From assembly GCA_964451885.1 (NCBI GenBank), contig CAYVJW010000002.1, positions 1 to 43,803 on the forward strand: a stretch of 43,803 bases of DNA, given 5' to 3'. Source of the DNA: CAYVJW01 sp964451885. GTDB taxonomy: Bacteria > Patescibacteriota > Gracilibacteria > UBA4473. A program made the translations under genes and the position numbers. The notes below the pieces were generated by a model. That model did not search any database and was not told where the DNA came from. It worked only from the letters and a program-made list of their open reading frames with translations. Of this stretch, positions 30,549 through 38,697 are shown piece after piece (positions within the stretch are counted from its first letter, which is position 1; the number at the start of each line of letters is the position of its first letter).

Positions 30549-30701
30549 CGGGGATCGGAGCATACAATGGCCAGCGAAAACAGTTCCCGATAACTTCCAG
30601 GAAAATGGATAAGCTCCCAGTGCATCGGTCCAGATGCCGACAAACCCCAATACAATGAGTGCTCCGAGAATCCAAAGTGTTATTCGTCTTTCTATACACA
30701 T
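30522..30701 (-). CDS. Small membrane protein, 59 aa
   Basis: From the ATG at 30701 (MCIERRITLW) there is a hydrophobic helix (about residues 8-25) and a second, weaker hydrophobic part ending in VFAGHCMLRSPKK. The general shape resembles DUF2892/YgaP-type small membrane proteins, which have a comparable FTGFCP motif, but the similarity is weak. AGGGG lies 8 nt before the ATG, one of the few Shine-Dalgarno-like motifs in this window. A promoter at 30808-30835 and a terminator-like hairpin precede it. Confidence 0.35.
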   Translation of the reverse strand: MCIERRITLWILGALIVLGFVGIWTDALGAYPFSWKLSGTVFAGHCMLRSPKKRLNTAS

Positions 30702-30726
30702 GACATGTACCCCTATTCGATTGTGT

Positions 30727-30763
30727 AAAAAAACAGCAGCCTCGTGTGTAGCAGGGGGCTGTC
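30727..30763 (-). terminator. Terminator or attenuator hairpin
   Basis: On the minus strand a GC-rich stem (CAGCC/GGCTG) is followed within 3 nt by seven T. It lies between a near-consensus promoter and the 59-aa gene. Confidence 0.5.
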
Positions 30764-30801
30764 TTTTCACAACAGTGATTGATAGACCTACAAACTATAG
30801 A
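30727..30801 (-). ncRNA. Candidate small RNA or attenuated leader, about 75 nt
   Basis: Bounded by the promoter at 30808-30835 and the hairpin-T7 end at 30727. There is no open reading frame of note inside. It is either a stand-alone short RNA or the attenuated leader of the 59-aa gene. No known RNA family was recognised. Confidence 0.4.
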
Positions 30802-30807
30802 TTAGAC

Positions 30808-30835
30808 ACTATAACCAAAAAAGCGATTTTGTCAA
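30808..30835 (-). promoter_or_regulatory. Promoter of the candidate small RNA
   Basis: On the minus strand TTGACA, 16 nt, TATAGT. It begins at the base next to the argS stop codon. Confidence 0.65.
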
Positions 30836-32566
30836 CTACATTTTCTCCGGAACCTCAATCCCCAAAACCCCAAGCCCCGCCTCCAATACTTCAAATACCT
30901 TTTTCGCCAACACCAATCGGGCCAGTTTTAACTCCTCCGTTTCCGCATTCAAAACAGAATGTTCTGCATAATAACTAGACCACACTTGTGCTAATTCCAG
31001 CAAATAAGTCACAACATAAGTCGGATTTTTTGTCTCTGCGGCGCGATTCAACACCTTGTCATACTCTAAAATTTTCACTCCCAGGGGTTTTTCTGGTTCA
31101 CCAAGTTGGTGCTCAAAACCCCCCTCTCCTCGAGCCTGAGCGACCTCGGAGCCGATGGCAATCCCCCCTTGACAGGGGGGAAGCTCGGTTTCTGCTTTTC
31201 GGAAGATTGATTTCAGCCTTACTCCCGCATACTGCAAATACGGCCCTGTCGATCCCTCGAAAGCGATAGATTTTTGCGGCTCAAAGGTTATGGCTTTTCG
31301 CGGGCTGGTGGTGAGCAAATAAAACTTCCAGGCCGCATTCATGATCTGCTCAGCAATGATTTTGGCCTCTTTTACGGGAGTCTCGGGGTTTCGTTTTTTT
31401 ATTGCTACCAAGGCCAAGTCCGAAAGCTCGTCCATTAGTTCGTCGGCATCCACAACCGTCCCCTCCCGGGATTTCATTCGCCCTTCGGGAAGATTTACAA
31501 GGCCATAGCTTAGATGAAACAGGTTCTCCGGTTTAAGTAGTTTTAATTTCTCAAGACAGAGGAAAAGGACTTTAAAATGATAATTTTGTTCATCGGCCAC
31601 AATCCAAATTTGTTGGTCGGGATTGAACTCTTTTTGTTTTATCAAAGTTGTAGCCAGGTCCTGTGTCATATAAACCGCTGTCCCGTTTGACCGAAGAAGT
31701 ACTTTTTCATCCAAGCCATCATCTGTTAAATCAATGATAATCGCTCCATCTTTTTTCTTTAAAATCCCCTTTTTTAGCCCCTCCATTACATATTCTTTTC
31801 CGAATTTATACAGATCAGATTCAAAATACTCCTTATTAAACTTTATTCCCTGACGTGCATATGTTTTATGATATCCGGCAAATGCCCACTCATTCATTAT
31901 TTTCCAAAGGGCTAGAACTTCCGGATTCTCATTTTCCCATTCTACGAGCATTTTTTGGGCTTCTTCTCCCATTTTTGGATCTTTCTTTGATTCGATATCA
32001 AACTTTACATAATAATCACCTACAAAATGATCGCTTTTTTGGCCTTTAGATTCAGGAGTCTCATCATTTCCATATTTCTGATAAGCCAGCATTGATTTAC
32101 ATATATGAACGCCGCGATCATTAAAAATAGCCAGTCGAAAAACTTTTGCACCAACTGCCTCAAGTAAATTACTGAGTGAAATCCCCAAGGCATGGTTTCT
32201 CATATGCCCTAAATGCAAAGGTTTATTGGTATTCGGACTTGAAAATTCAACAATTATTTTTTTGTCTGCTAAAAAATTCGAAACTAAAGGGGCTTCTAGC
32301 ACTTTATTAAAAAAAACTTCATTTGAGAAAAATAGATTCAAATACGGTCCAACTATTTCTGTTTTTTCTATTTCCGGGCATTTTGTTAAAATTTTGGCAA
32401 CTTCTGAGGCAATTTCAGGAGGAGTTTTTTTGAATTCTTTTGTGAGGACAAAAAAGGCCGCAGCTAGGTCTCCCTTTTGCCCTTTCGGTACAGGAGAGAA
32501 TTGGATTTTTGAGACATAGTCTGCTTTCCAATTTTTTGAGAGAAATCTTAAGATTGATTTTTCCAT
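30836..32566 (-). CDS. argS: Arginyl-tRNA synthetase
   Basis: Charges tRNA-Arg, 576 aa, a normal length. The N-terminal Add-1 domain (residues 1-100) leads to the signature FSSPNTNKPLHLGHMRNHAL (HLGH is the HIGH motif). YGLVNLPEGRMKSREGTVV carries the KMSKS-like loop. The C-terminal DALR anticodon domain includes PRKAITFEPQKSIAFEG, SSYYAEHSVLN and a final VFEVLEAGLGVLGIEVPEKM. The ATG at 32566 is chosen; a GTG one codon upstream is in frame. It is divergent from the trpG-type gene. Confidence 0.97.
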   Translation of the reverse strand: MEKSILRFLSKNWKADYVSKIQFSPVPKGQKGDLAAAFFVLTKEFKKTPPEIASEVAKILTKCPEIEKTEIVGPYLNLFFSNEVFFNKVLEAPLVSNFLADKKIIVEFSSPNTNKPLHLGHMRNHALGISLSNLLEAVGAKVFRLAIFNDRGVHICKSMLAYQKYGNDETPESKGQKSDHFVGDYYVKFDIESKKDPKMGEEAQKMLVEWENENPEVLALWKIMNEWAFAGYHKTYARQGIKFNKEYFESDLYKFGKEYVMEGLKKGILKKKDGAIIIDLTDDGLDEKVLLRSNGTAVYMTQDLATTLIKQKEFNPDQQIWIVADEQNYHFKVLFLCLEKLKLLKPENLFHLSYGLVNLPEGRMKSREGTVVDADELMDELSDLALVAIKKRNPETPVKEAKIIAEQIMNAAWKFYLLTTSPRKAITFEPQKSIAFEGSTGPYLQYAGVRLKSIFRKAETELPPCQGGIAIGSEVAQARGEGGFEHQLGEPEKPLGVKILEYDKVLNRAAETKNPTYVVTYLLELAQVWSSYYAEHSVLNAETEELKLARLVLAKKVFEVLEAGLGVLGIEVPEKM

Positions 32567-32574
32567 CACACAGA

Positions 32575-32616
32575 AAAGTTTATAAAGTTTATAAAGTTCG
32601 TAAAGTTTATAAAGTA
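32575..32616. repeat. Nonamer array (AAGTTTATA) before the trpG-type gene
   Basis: Four copies of AAGTTTATA (one AAGTTCGTA) lead into AAGTA and the ATG at 32617. The period of 9 keeps any upstream reading frame open, which produces a false N-terminal extension. Confidence 0.9.
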
Positions 32617-33207
32617 ATGAGCCTTAAATTCAAAAAAATCTGTATCATCGATAACTACGACTCTTTTACCTATAATCTGGCGGATTATTTTCGTCGACTA
32701 GATTGCTTCGTCACCATTTATCTAAATGATATAGAGACTAGTAAGATTGATGAATGTGAACCAGAACTGATCGTCATCTCACCAGGTCCCTCGGCCCCAA
32801 AAAAATCCGGAAATTTAATGAAAATCATAGACAAATATCACCGAAAATATCCCATGTTCGGAGTATGTCTGGGGCATCAGGCTTTTATCGAATACTTCGG
32901 AGGAAGCTTGAAATTTGTAAAACCGGTCCATGGAAAATCCACAAAAATACATCATGACGGGAAAACTATTTTTTCAGAACTCAGTCAGGATTTTTTAGGA
33001 GGGCGGTATCATTCTTTAGCTGCTGACAAAGTGCCGGACTGTTTTGAGATTTCCGCTACCAGCGAAGGAATAATAATGGCCGTCCGCCATAAACATTTTC
33101 CCATAGAAGGGGTACAATTTCACCCGGAGTCAATCTTGACTACAAAAGGACAAAACGGGTTTCGGATGATTGAAAATGTAGTGAATAAAAATATTATTAC
33201 AAAATAA
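32617..33207 (+). CDS. Glutamine amidotransferase, TrpG/PabA type
   Basis: 196 aa. Supplies ammonia from glutamine to a chorismate-using partner (anthranilate or aminodeoxychorismate synthase). The class I triad is intact: the nucleophile in FGVCLGHQAF, and His and Glu in GVQFHPESILTT. The N terminus IIDNYDSFTYNLADYF and ISPGPSAPKKSG are diagnostic for this subgroup. Sequence alone does not separate TrpG from PabA. No trpE or pabB is nearby, so its partner must be elsewhere. Upstream codons from 32509 come from the nonamer repeat and argS antisense and are excluded. Confidence 0.9.
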   Translation: MSLKFKKICIIDNYDSFTYNLADYFRRLDCFVTIYLNDIETSKIDECEPELIVISPGPSAPKKSGNLMKIIDKYHRKYPMFGVCLGHQAFIEYFGGSLKFVKPVHGKSTKIHHDGKTIFSELSQDFLGGRYHSLAADKVPDCFEISATSEGIIMAVRHKHFPIEGVQFHPESILTTKGQNGFRMIENVVNKNIITK

Positions 33208-33209
33208 AG

Positions 33210-33238
33210 TTGACAAAGCGTAAACACTGAGATATTGT
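33210..33238 (+). promoter_or_regulatory. Promoter before the duplicated-domain secreted protein gene
   Basis: TTGACA, 17 nt, TATTGT, starting right after the amidotransferase stop codon. A terminator-like hairpin at 33266 separates it from the gene. Confidence 0.55.
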
Positions 33239-33265
33239 ATCGATAAATAAAAAGAAATAACAAAT

Positions 33266-33296
33266 GAACTGCATTAAGCAGTTCTTTATATTTTTT
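33266..33296 (+). terminator. Terminator or attenuator upstream of the secreted protein gene
   Basis: A perfect 7-bp stem GAACTGC/GCAGTTC with a 5-nt loop, followed by a T-rich tract. It can end transcripts from the amidotransferase gene or attenuate those from the promoter at 33210. Confidence 0.6.
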
Positions 33297-33306
33297 ATTA
33301 ATTCTA

Positions 33307-34680
33307 ATGAAAAAATCGTTCATTCTCGGTATCGGCTTAGTATTTCTTATCGGAATTCTTGTTCCTCTCTCGGAGGCTTCTCGGGATATTTATCATTCTT
33401 ATCTATTATCGGAAGGGAAGAAAAAGGAGCGCCGTTATTCCAGTAGAATTGCCCCATTTAATTACAAAGGGCGTTCAAGAAAAAGCCAAAAAACGTTTTC
33501 TCCCTATCCACATTACAGAGGGCAGGTTCGTTTTCCGGAGAAAGTAGCTGTCAAAAGAAGGCCGGAGTTTAATAACAAAAAAGCTCAAAAGATTCCTTTT
33601 TATTTTTCACTGCCAAAAGGATTCAGGCGAGTTGAAGACACGCTTGACTGGAGTAGTGGGACTCTGGAGTCTCAAAAAGGAACCTCTGTTTTTAAGGTTA
33701 TTGCCACGGATTATCGTTGCGAAGGAGGAAGTAATTATAAAAAATACTGCCTGAAACAAGCCGCAGAAGAACTTTTTAACGTCCTGAAAAAAGAATTTCC
33801 GGGAATGAGTGTTCGGGAAAAGAAAGCAATTTCGCTCCGAACTTTAGATCCGATTCAGCCAAACAAGAGGAAGCTGGGATGGTACATAAAGCTTCAAAAT
33901 AGAGAAGAAACAGTTTCACAGTTGGTTTTGCTTGAACCGACCCATGAATTTTTATGGACGGTAGGGATAAAATCCCAAAACAATCCTGAAGGAATTTTGA
34001 ATGACAAATATTCAACCCAAAAGATTATTAATTCCTTATTTGCAAAGCCGGAGTTTATTATAGCTTCCCGCCGGGTAGCGGCGAGAAAAATAGCAAAGCC
34101 GAGAGAAGTATCTTATCGCCGGTCTTCATCACACAGAATCCCAGTATATCTTACCTCTAGTTACCGTTCAGATGTAAAAATATCAGCCGATCAGATTCCT
34201 TTTGAGATGCAAGCGCCGAGAGGATTTGAAAAAATAATCGATACACTGGAATATGATTCGGGAGAAATAGTTTTAAAAGATAATAAAAATTCAACTATCC
34301 GAATAGTAGCTACCAATCAAAAATGCGAAGGAAACACACAAAGCAGAGATTCATATGAGAGGCGTTCTATACAGGAGTGCATCAATAACCAGGGAAAACT
34401 TTCAACAGAAGATTTAAGAAGTAAAACAGATATTCAAATTCTTCATGACGAAAGTACTATTGCTCGAACAACCATAGAACAAAGAGTATACCAGGAAGCG
34501 GGTCACTTTTTTATGGCCGTTGAAGATAAAAGCAAACGGCACGCCCAATTCACATTCAGAGATCCCCGAGACTATAATATCTGGAGGATTGAAATGGAAA
34601 TGCCGGAGAGAGGAATGGGGTTCTTGAAAGAAACTCCGATGGTGAAGAAGGTGATTTCTTCTTTGTTTTTCAAGAAATAA
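33307..34680 (+). CDS. Secreted protein with two copies of an unknown domain
   Basis: 457 aa. A signal peptide (residues 1-24, with a helix ILGIGLVFLIGILVPL and an AxA-like SEAS site) is followed by a basic, Tyr/Arg/Ser-rich stretch. Then two related units of about 150-180 residues appear. Unit 1 begins IPFYFSLPKGFRRVEDTLDW and continues with VFKVIATDYRCEGGS. Unit 2 begins IPFEMQAPRGFEKIIDTLEY and continues with TIRIVATNQKCEGNT. Each has a second cysteine after the CEG motif and ends in a VxxxISSLF or IINSLF helix. I do not recognise the family. It is probably exported and disulfide-stabilised. Confidence 0.65.
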   Translation: MKKSFILGIGLVFLIGILVPLSEASRDIYHSYLLSEGKKKERRYSSRIAPFNYKGRSRKSQKTFSPYPHYRGQVRFPEKVAVKRRPEFNNKKAQKIPFYFSLPKGFRRVEDTLDWSSGTLESQKGTSVFKVIATDYRCEGGSNYKKYCLKQAAEELFNVLKKEFPGMSVREKKAISLRTLDPIQPNKRKLGWYIKLQNREETVSQLVLLEPTHEFLWTVGIKSQNNPEGILNDKYSTQKIINSLFAKPEFIIASRRVAARKIAKPREVSYRRSSSHRIPVYLTSSYRSDVKISADQIPFEMQAPRGFEKIIDTLEYDSGEIVLKDNKNSTIRIVATNQKCEGNTQSRDSYERRSIQECINNQGKLSTEDLRSKTDIQILHDESTIARTTIEQRVYQEAGHFFMAVEDKSKRHAQFTFRDPRDYNIWRIEMEMPERGMGFLKETPMVKKVISSLFFKK

Positions 34681-34704
34681 CTAAGAATCGGACAAGCGGT
34701 TTTT

Positions 34705-35247
34705 TTACTCGCCCGCTCGTGCTCTTATTTTAGGCAAAAACCTCAATAAGTAATCCAAATCCGAAAGCCCCTCAAGCAGTCTTTTTTTCATAAAATTAGA
34801 AATTGAAAAAGAATAAATATTTCCTTCCCGGTCCATAATTTCCTGATTTTCCAAATCAATCGTCAAATCTTCACCGGAAGCCAGGAATTTTTGCACTGTA
34901 CTCTCTGGCAAAACAACAGGCAATATTTCATTTTTTTCCGCGTTGCCTTTAAAAATATCGGCAAATTCAGAAGTAATAATAACATCAATCCCTGCATCTT
35001 TTAATGCCCAGGGGGCATGCTCACGAGAAGATCCGCATCCGAAATTTTTCCCCGAGACAAGAATCCTTTGCTCTTTGAATTTGGGAAAATCAGGATCTGC
35101 CTTTCGAAGATTGGAAAACACATGCTTCCCCAGCCCTTTTTTTTCTGTGGTTTTCAAAAACTCTCCCGGAATAATGAGATCTGTATCGATGTCTTTTTGA
35201 GGAAGACAGACTATAGGGGAGGTAAAGCGTTTGAAAGTGTGTATCAT
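34705..35247 (-). CDS. leuD: 3-isopropylmalate dehydratase small subunit
   Basis: 180 aa. The swivel domain of the leucine-pathway isomerase, which works with the Fe-S subunit LeuC. Diagnostic segments are LPQKDIDTDLIIPGEFLKT, FGCGSSREHAPWALKDAGI, SEFADIFKGNAEKNEILPV and a C-terminal ENQEIMDREGNIYSFSI. The length fits the bacterial form. No leuC is in this window. With ilvD it suggests a partial or complete branched-chain pathway elsewhere in the genome. A large palindrome lies upstream of its start. Confidence 0.92.
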   Translation of the reverse strand: MIHTFKRFTSPIVCLPQKDIDTDLIIPGEFLKTTEKKGLGKHVFSNLRKADPDFPKFKEQRILVSGKNFGCGSSREHAPWALKDAGIDVIITSEFADIFKGNAEKNEILPVVLPESTVQKFLASGEDLTIDLENQEIMDREGNIYSFSISNFMKKRLLEGLSDLDYLLRFLPKIRARAGE

Positions 35248-35281
35248 AAATAAAGAAAATACAGTTTACACAGTTGTTCCC

Positions 35282-35359
35282 AAATGGCTGGATGGTTAAA
35301 TGGCTAAATGGTTATAATGATTTTATCCAACCCTAAGCCATTTAACCATCCAGCCATTT
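35282..35359. repeat. 24-bp perfect inverted repeat built from octamers
   Basis: Arms at 35282-35305 and 35336-35359 are perfectly complementary, with a 30-nt spacer that itself can partly pair. The left arm is an octamer array ATGGYTRR (ATGGCTGG, ATGGTTAA, ATGGCTAA, ATGGTTAT). It lies between recA and leuD. Confidence 0.9.
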
Positions 35360-35418
35360 AGCCATTTGAGAAATTAATTCCAGAAAGCAGCTTCTTATAG
35401 TTTTGCATAAAGGAGAAT

Positions 35419-36417
35419 TTACACTGCTGTCTTCTCTCTCACAATTTCATCAATTTCTTTTACTACTTCAGGATTTTCTTTCAGAAACTTTACCGTATTT
35501 TGTTTTCCTTGTCCCAGCTTTTTCTTGGCATAAGAATAAAATGCGCCGGATTTTTCAATGACATTTGTTCTGACGCCTACTTCTATTAAATCACCTATCT
35601 TTGATATGCCTTCATTAAACAATATGTCTATTTCCGCTGTTCTGAAAGGCGGGGAGACTTTGTTTTTTACAATCTTTATTCTTGCTACATTCCCGTGCGC
35701 TTCTTTTTTATCTCCTGTTCCTTCTTCGATCTTAGCGCCTTTTCGGATCTCCATTCTTACAGAAGAATAAAACTTCAACGCGTTTCCTCCCGTCGTGGTT
35801 TCTGGGTTTCCGAACATCACGCCAATCTTCATTCGAATTTGATTAATAAACATGATACTTGTCCCCATTTTTGAAGCAACAGCGGTCAGCTTTCTTAATG
35901 CCCGACTCATAAGTCTTGCCTGCAGGCCCATATTCTGATCTCCCATCTCTCCTTCAATCTCTGCCCGAGGGGTAAGAGCCGCTACGCTGTCAATGATAAT
36001 CAAATCCACTCCTCCCGATCTCACCAAGGCCTCGACAATATCAAGCGCTTGTTCTCCGGAATCAGGCTGGGAGAGAAGTAATTCGTCTACATTTATCCCG
36101 ACCTTTCGTGCATATTCCGGATCTAGCGCGTGTTCCGCGTCAATAAAAGCGACTGTTCCTCCTTTTTTCTGAAATTCCGCGGCCGCGTGAAGGCAAATCG
36201 TTGTTTTCCCGGAGCTTTCCGGTCCATAAACTTCAATAATTCGTCCTTTCGGATATCCGCCTCCCAGAGCAAGATCAATGGAAATTGATCCAGAAGGAAC
36301 TGTTTCAATATGGGCATGGTCATGTTCTCCCATTTTCATAATGGACCCTTTTCCGAAACTTTTTTCAATCTGCGCCAAAGCGGCATCTAAAGCGGCTTTT
36401 TTGTCATCTTTTACCAT
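35419..36417 (-). CDS. recA: Recombinase RecA
   Basis: 332 aa. ATP-dependent strand-exchange protein. Walker A is EVYGPESSGKTTICLHA, Walker B is GGVDLIIIDSVAALTP, with MGLQARLMSRALRKLT and the L2 loop region IGVMFGNPETTTGGNALKFY. The N-terminal AALDAALAQIEKSFGKGSIM polymerisation helix is present. The C-terminal acidic tail found in E. coli is short here (ending REKTAV). No lexA and no SOS box was recognised near the start. The leader has loosely repeated AATTCT units and no Shine-Dalgarno motif. Confidence 0.98.
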   Translation of the reverse strand: MVKDDKKAALDAALAQIEKSFGKGSIMKMGEHDHAHIETVPSGSISIDLALGGGYPKGRIIEVYGPESSGKTTICLHAAAEFQKKGGTVAFIDAEHALDPEYARKVGINVDELLLSQPDSGEQALDIVEALVRSGGVDLIIIDSVAALTPRAEIEGEMGDQNMGLQARLMSRALRKLTAVASKMGTSIMFINQIRMKIGVMFGNPETTTGGNALKFYSSVRMEIRKGAKIEEGTGDKKEAHGNVARIKIVKNKVSPPFRTAEIDILFNEGISKIGDLIEVGVRTNVIEKSGAFYSYAKKKLGQGKQNTVKFLKENPEVVKEIDEIVREKTAV

Positions 36418-36482
36418 GAGAATTAGAATAAAGAATTACATATAAAAGAATTAAGGATTTCTGGATTTTATGCAAGGAAAGT

Positions 36483-36511
36483 TTGACTTATTAATAGTAC
36501 TCTGCTATAGT
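36483..36511 (+). promoter_or_regulatory. RNase J promoter
   Basis: TTGACT, 17 nt, TATAGT. It implies a leader of about 190 nt before the ATG at 36708, by far the longest in the window. Confidence 0.6.
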
Positions 36512-36523
36512 TTACCAGATATT

Positions 36524-36548
36524 AAAGTCTAATTCTGGACTTTTTAAC
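36524..36548 (+). promoter_or_regulatory. First hairpin of the RNase J leader
   Basis: AAAGTC/GACTTT stem with an 8-nt loop and a following T tract. It could act as an attenuator or as a 5'-end block to exonucleases. Confidence 0.4.
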
Positions 36549-36578
36549 AATTTTTCCCCGACAAACAGAGGGAATAAT

Positions 36579-36607
36579 AACTCAATAAAACCTTTTTAGG
36601 TTGAGTT
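36579..36607 (+). promoter_or_regulatory. Second hairpin of the RNase J leader
   Basis: AACCT/AGGTT and AACTC/GAGTT stems with a TTTT loop and a 5-nt bulge. Confidence 0.4.
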
Positions 36608-36707
36608 AAACGATCTTTTAAAAATTTATTATTAAATACATATTGTATTTGAGCAGGTAAACATATTTTTACTAGCTCGATTTTTTAAACATATAAAACT
36701 AAAATTT

Positions 36708-38633
36708 ATGGAAAAAGACAAACTTTCGCAGTGGCTTGAAAAGAAGGGGTTATATCCGGGAAAAAAAAGTACTAACAATTCTTTAAAACCCAAAATAAAT
36801 CCCCCTACTGCACAAAAAACAAAAAGCCAAAAAACGAAATTCCCCAAAAAAACTAAAAAAACAAGGAGCGGAATAGCAAAACATTCAGGAAGACAGCAAT
36901 TTTCAAAAACTGACCCGTTTTTGCACCGTCCGACGGTAGAAAAACGGGAACGTTTTCATCCGACTAAATTTCTTTCGACAATAAACGTCGGAGATATTCG
37001 TATTGTGCCTTTGGGGGGGGTGGAACAAGTGGGAGAAAATACGATGTTCCTTGAATGGGGGGATGACATCATAATTATTGATACCGGATTTTTATTTCCT
37101 TCTCCTGAACATTTGGGAATAGACGTTTTGGTTCCGGATATTTCCTATTTGAAAAAAAATAAGCATAAAATCCGCGGTATTATTTATACGCACGGCCATC
37201 TTGACCATATAGGAGGCGTGCCGTATACCGTTCCGGAGCTAGGATTTCCCCAAATGTATGCGACCCGGCTCACAAAGGAGCTTATTTTCGCGCAGTGCGA
37301 CGAACACGGAATTAAAGACAAATTAAAAATTGCGGAAATTACTCCAAAGTCAAAAATCCGGCTTGGGAAATTTGAATTCGAATTTTTTCACATTAATCAT
37401 TCCATTCCGGATGGAGTAGGGATTGTGGCCCATACTCCGTATGGATCGATTGTGCATTCTTCCGATTTCAAGTTTGACTATAATCCTTCAGATGACCAGC
37501 CTATTGATCTGAGTAGGATTGCGCAAATAGGAAAAAATGGAATTGCTTTAGCTATGGTAGATTCTACTAGTGCCGGAAAATCCGGCCATACCCTTTCGGA
37601 GTCAGTTATTGAAAACACCATTGCAAGAATCGTTCTTGACGCTAAGGGAAGGCTTATCATAGCGACTTTTGCTTCCAATATAGGCAGAATTTCCAAAATC
37701 ATTGAAACCGCTGAAAAGTGCGGACGGACCGTTTTTATTTCCGGAAGGTCGATGGAAAAGAATATTGCTATTGCCAGGAAATTAAATTATTTGCGGTGTA
37801 AAGACAAAACACTTAATCGAATGGGGCCATTGGCGAGAAAACTTCCCCCCAATAGAGTATTGATTCTTTCTACCGGATCCCAGGGAGAAGAACTCGCAGC
37901 GCTTACCAGAATGGCTGCCGGCACTCATTCTGATGTTAAACTTAATGCTGAAGATACGGTGGTTTTTTCCTCATCTCCCATTCCGGGGAATGAAATAGCG
38001 ATTGTTTCGGTACTGAATAATTTGGCGGAAATAGGAGTAAAGATGGTGGATTACCGGCAAATGGATATTCATGTTTCCGGGCACGGGCATGCGGAAGAAT
38101 GTAAACTTATGACGTCCCTGCTTAACCCAAAATATTTTGCACCCATTCATGGGGAAGTGTACATGCGAAACGAACATCGGAATTTAATCATCGATAATTT
38201 ACAAATAAAAAAGGAAAATACTTTTATGATGAAAAATGGCCAAGGAGTAGTCCTTAATGCCAAAGGGGCACGCCTTATGACAGAAAAAGAGCGCGTTGCC
38301 GGAAGAGAAACTCTTATCGAACTTGGAGAAAAAGTACATGACCAGGTGATGGAAGATAGAAAATTGATTTCTGATGCCGGAGTGATTTTTATTTCCATTC
38401 AGCATGAAAAAGGAACGATAAAAGAGGTTAACATTCGGGCTCGGGGATTTTTATACATGAACATGGAGCACGAGATTTTTAAACTTCTCGAAAAAACAAT
38501 AAAGGAAACTTTTATCAGAAACTTCGATCCGGCAAGGCCTATTCGGGTGCTCGAAAAACCTCTAAAAATTTCCGCGCAGAAAATGATTCTTCAGAAGTTT
38601 AAGAAAGAACCTGTTATAGAAGTGATTTTGTAG
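36708..38633 (+). CDS. rnj: Ribonuclease J
   Basis: 641 aa. A metallo-beta-lactamase/beta-CASP nuclease with endonuclease and 5'-to-3' exonuclease activity in RNA decay and maturation. After a basic low-complexity extension (residues 1-80, rich in Lys, Thr and Pro), the catalytic domain has IRIVPLGGVEQVGENTMFL, THGHLDHIGGVPYT (HxHxDH), FFHINHSIPDG and HSSDFKFDYNP. The beta-CASP region has VDSTSAGKSGHTLSE, ILSTGSQGEELAAL and HVSGHGHAEECKLM, followed by YFAPIHGEVYMRNEH. The N-terminal extension is longer than in most RNase J proteins and may bind RNA. The long structured leader suggests feedback control. Confidence 0.96.
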   Translation: MEKDKLSQWLEKKGLYPGKKSTNNSLKPKINPPTAQKTKSQKTKFPKKTKKTRSGIAKHSGRQQFSKTDPFLHRPTVEKRERFHPTKFLSTINVGDIRIVPLGGVEQVGENTMFLEWGDDIIIIDTGFLFPSPEHLGIDVLVPDISYLKKNKHKIRGIIYTHGHLDHIGGVPYTVPELGFPQMYATRLTKELIFAQCDEHGIKDKLKIAEITPKSKIRLGKFEFEFFHINHSIPDGVGIVAHTPYGSIVHSSDFKFDYNPSDDQPIDLSRIAQIGKNGIALAMVDSTSAGKSGHTLSESVIENTIARIVLDAKGRLIIATFASNIGRISKIIETAEKCGRTVFISGRSMEKNIAIARKLNYLRCKDKTLNRMGPLARKLPPNRVLILSTGSQGEELAALTRMAAGTHSDVKLNAEDTVVFSSSPIPGNEIAIVSVLNNLAEIGVKMVDYRQMDIHVSGHGHAEECKLMTSLLNPKYFAPIHGEVYMRNEHRNLIIDNLQIKKENTFMMKNGQGVVLNAKGARLMTEKERVAGRETLIELGEKVHDQVMEDRKLISDAGVIFISIQHEKGTIKEVNIRARGFLYMNMEHEIFKLLEKTIKETFIRNFDPARPIRVLEKPLKISAQKMILQKFKKEPVIEVIL

Positions 38634-38697
38634 TTTATAAGCAAAAGGAAACTTTCAAAATATTGAAAAATATCTTTCTAAAAGTACACTTAAGCGG

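Noticed and set aside
30336..30835. tRNA or tmRNA in the gene-poor stretch
   Set aside because: No acceptor stem, TTCGANTC-type T loop or tag sequence could be found; the stretch holds repeats, hairpins and a small gene.
32509..32616. 36-residue N-terminal extension of the TrpG-type protein (VYKVYKV-like)
   Set aside because: It is translation of argS antisense and a 9-nt tandem repeat; the family N terminus begins at the ATG at 32617.
33264..33446. 60-residue frame with its ATG just before the terminator hairpin
   Set aside because: It overlaps the secreted protein's signal peptide in another frame and has no protein-like pattern after the first few residues.
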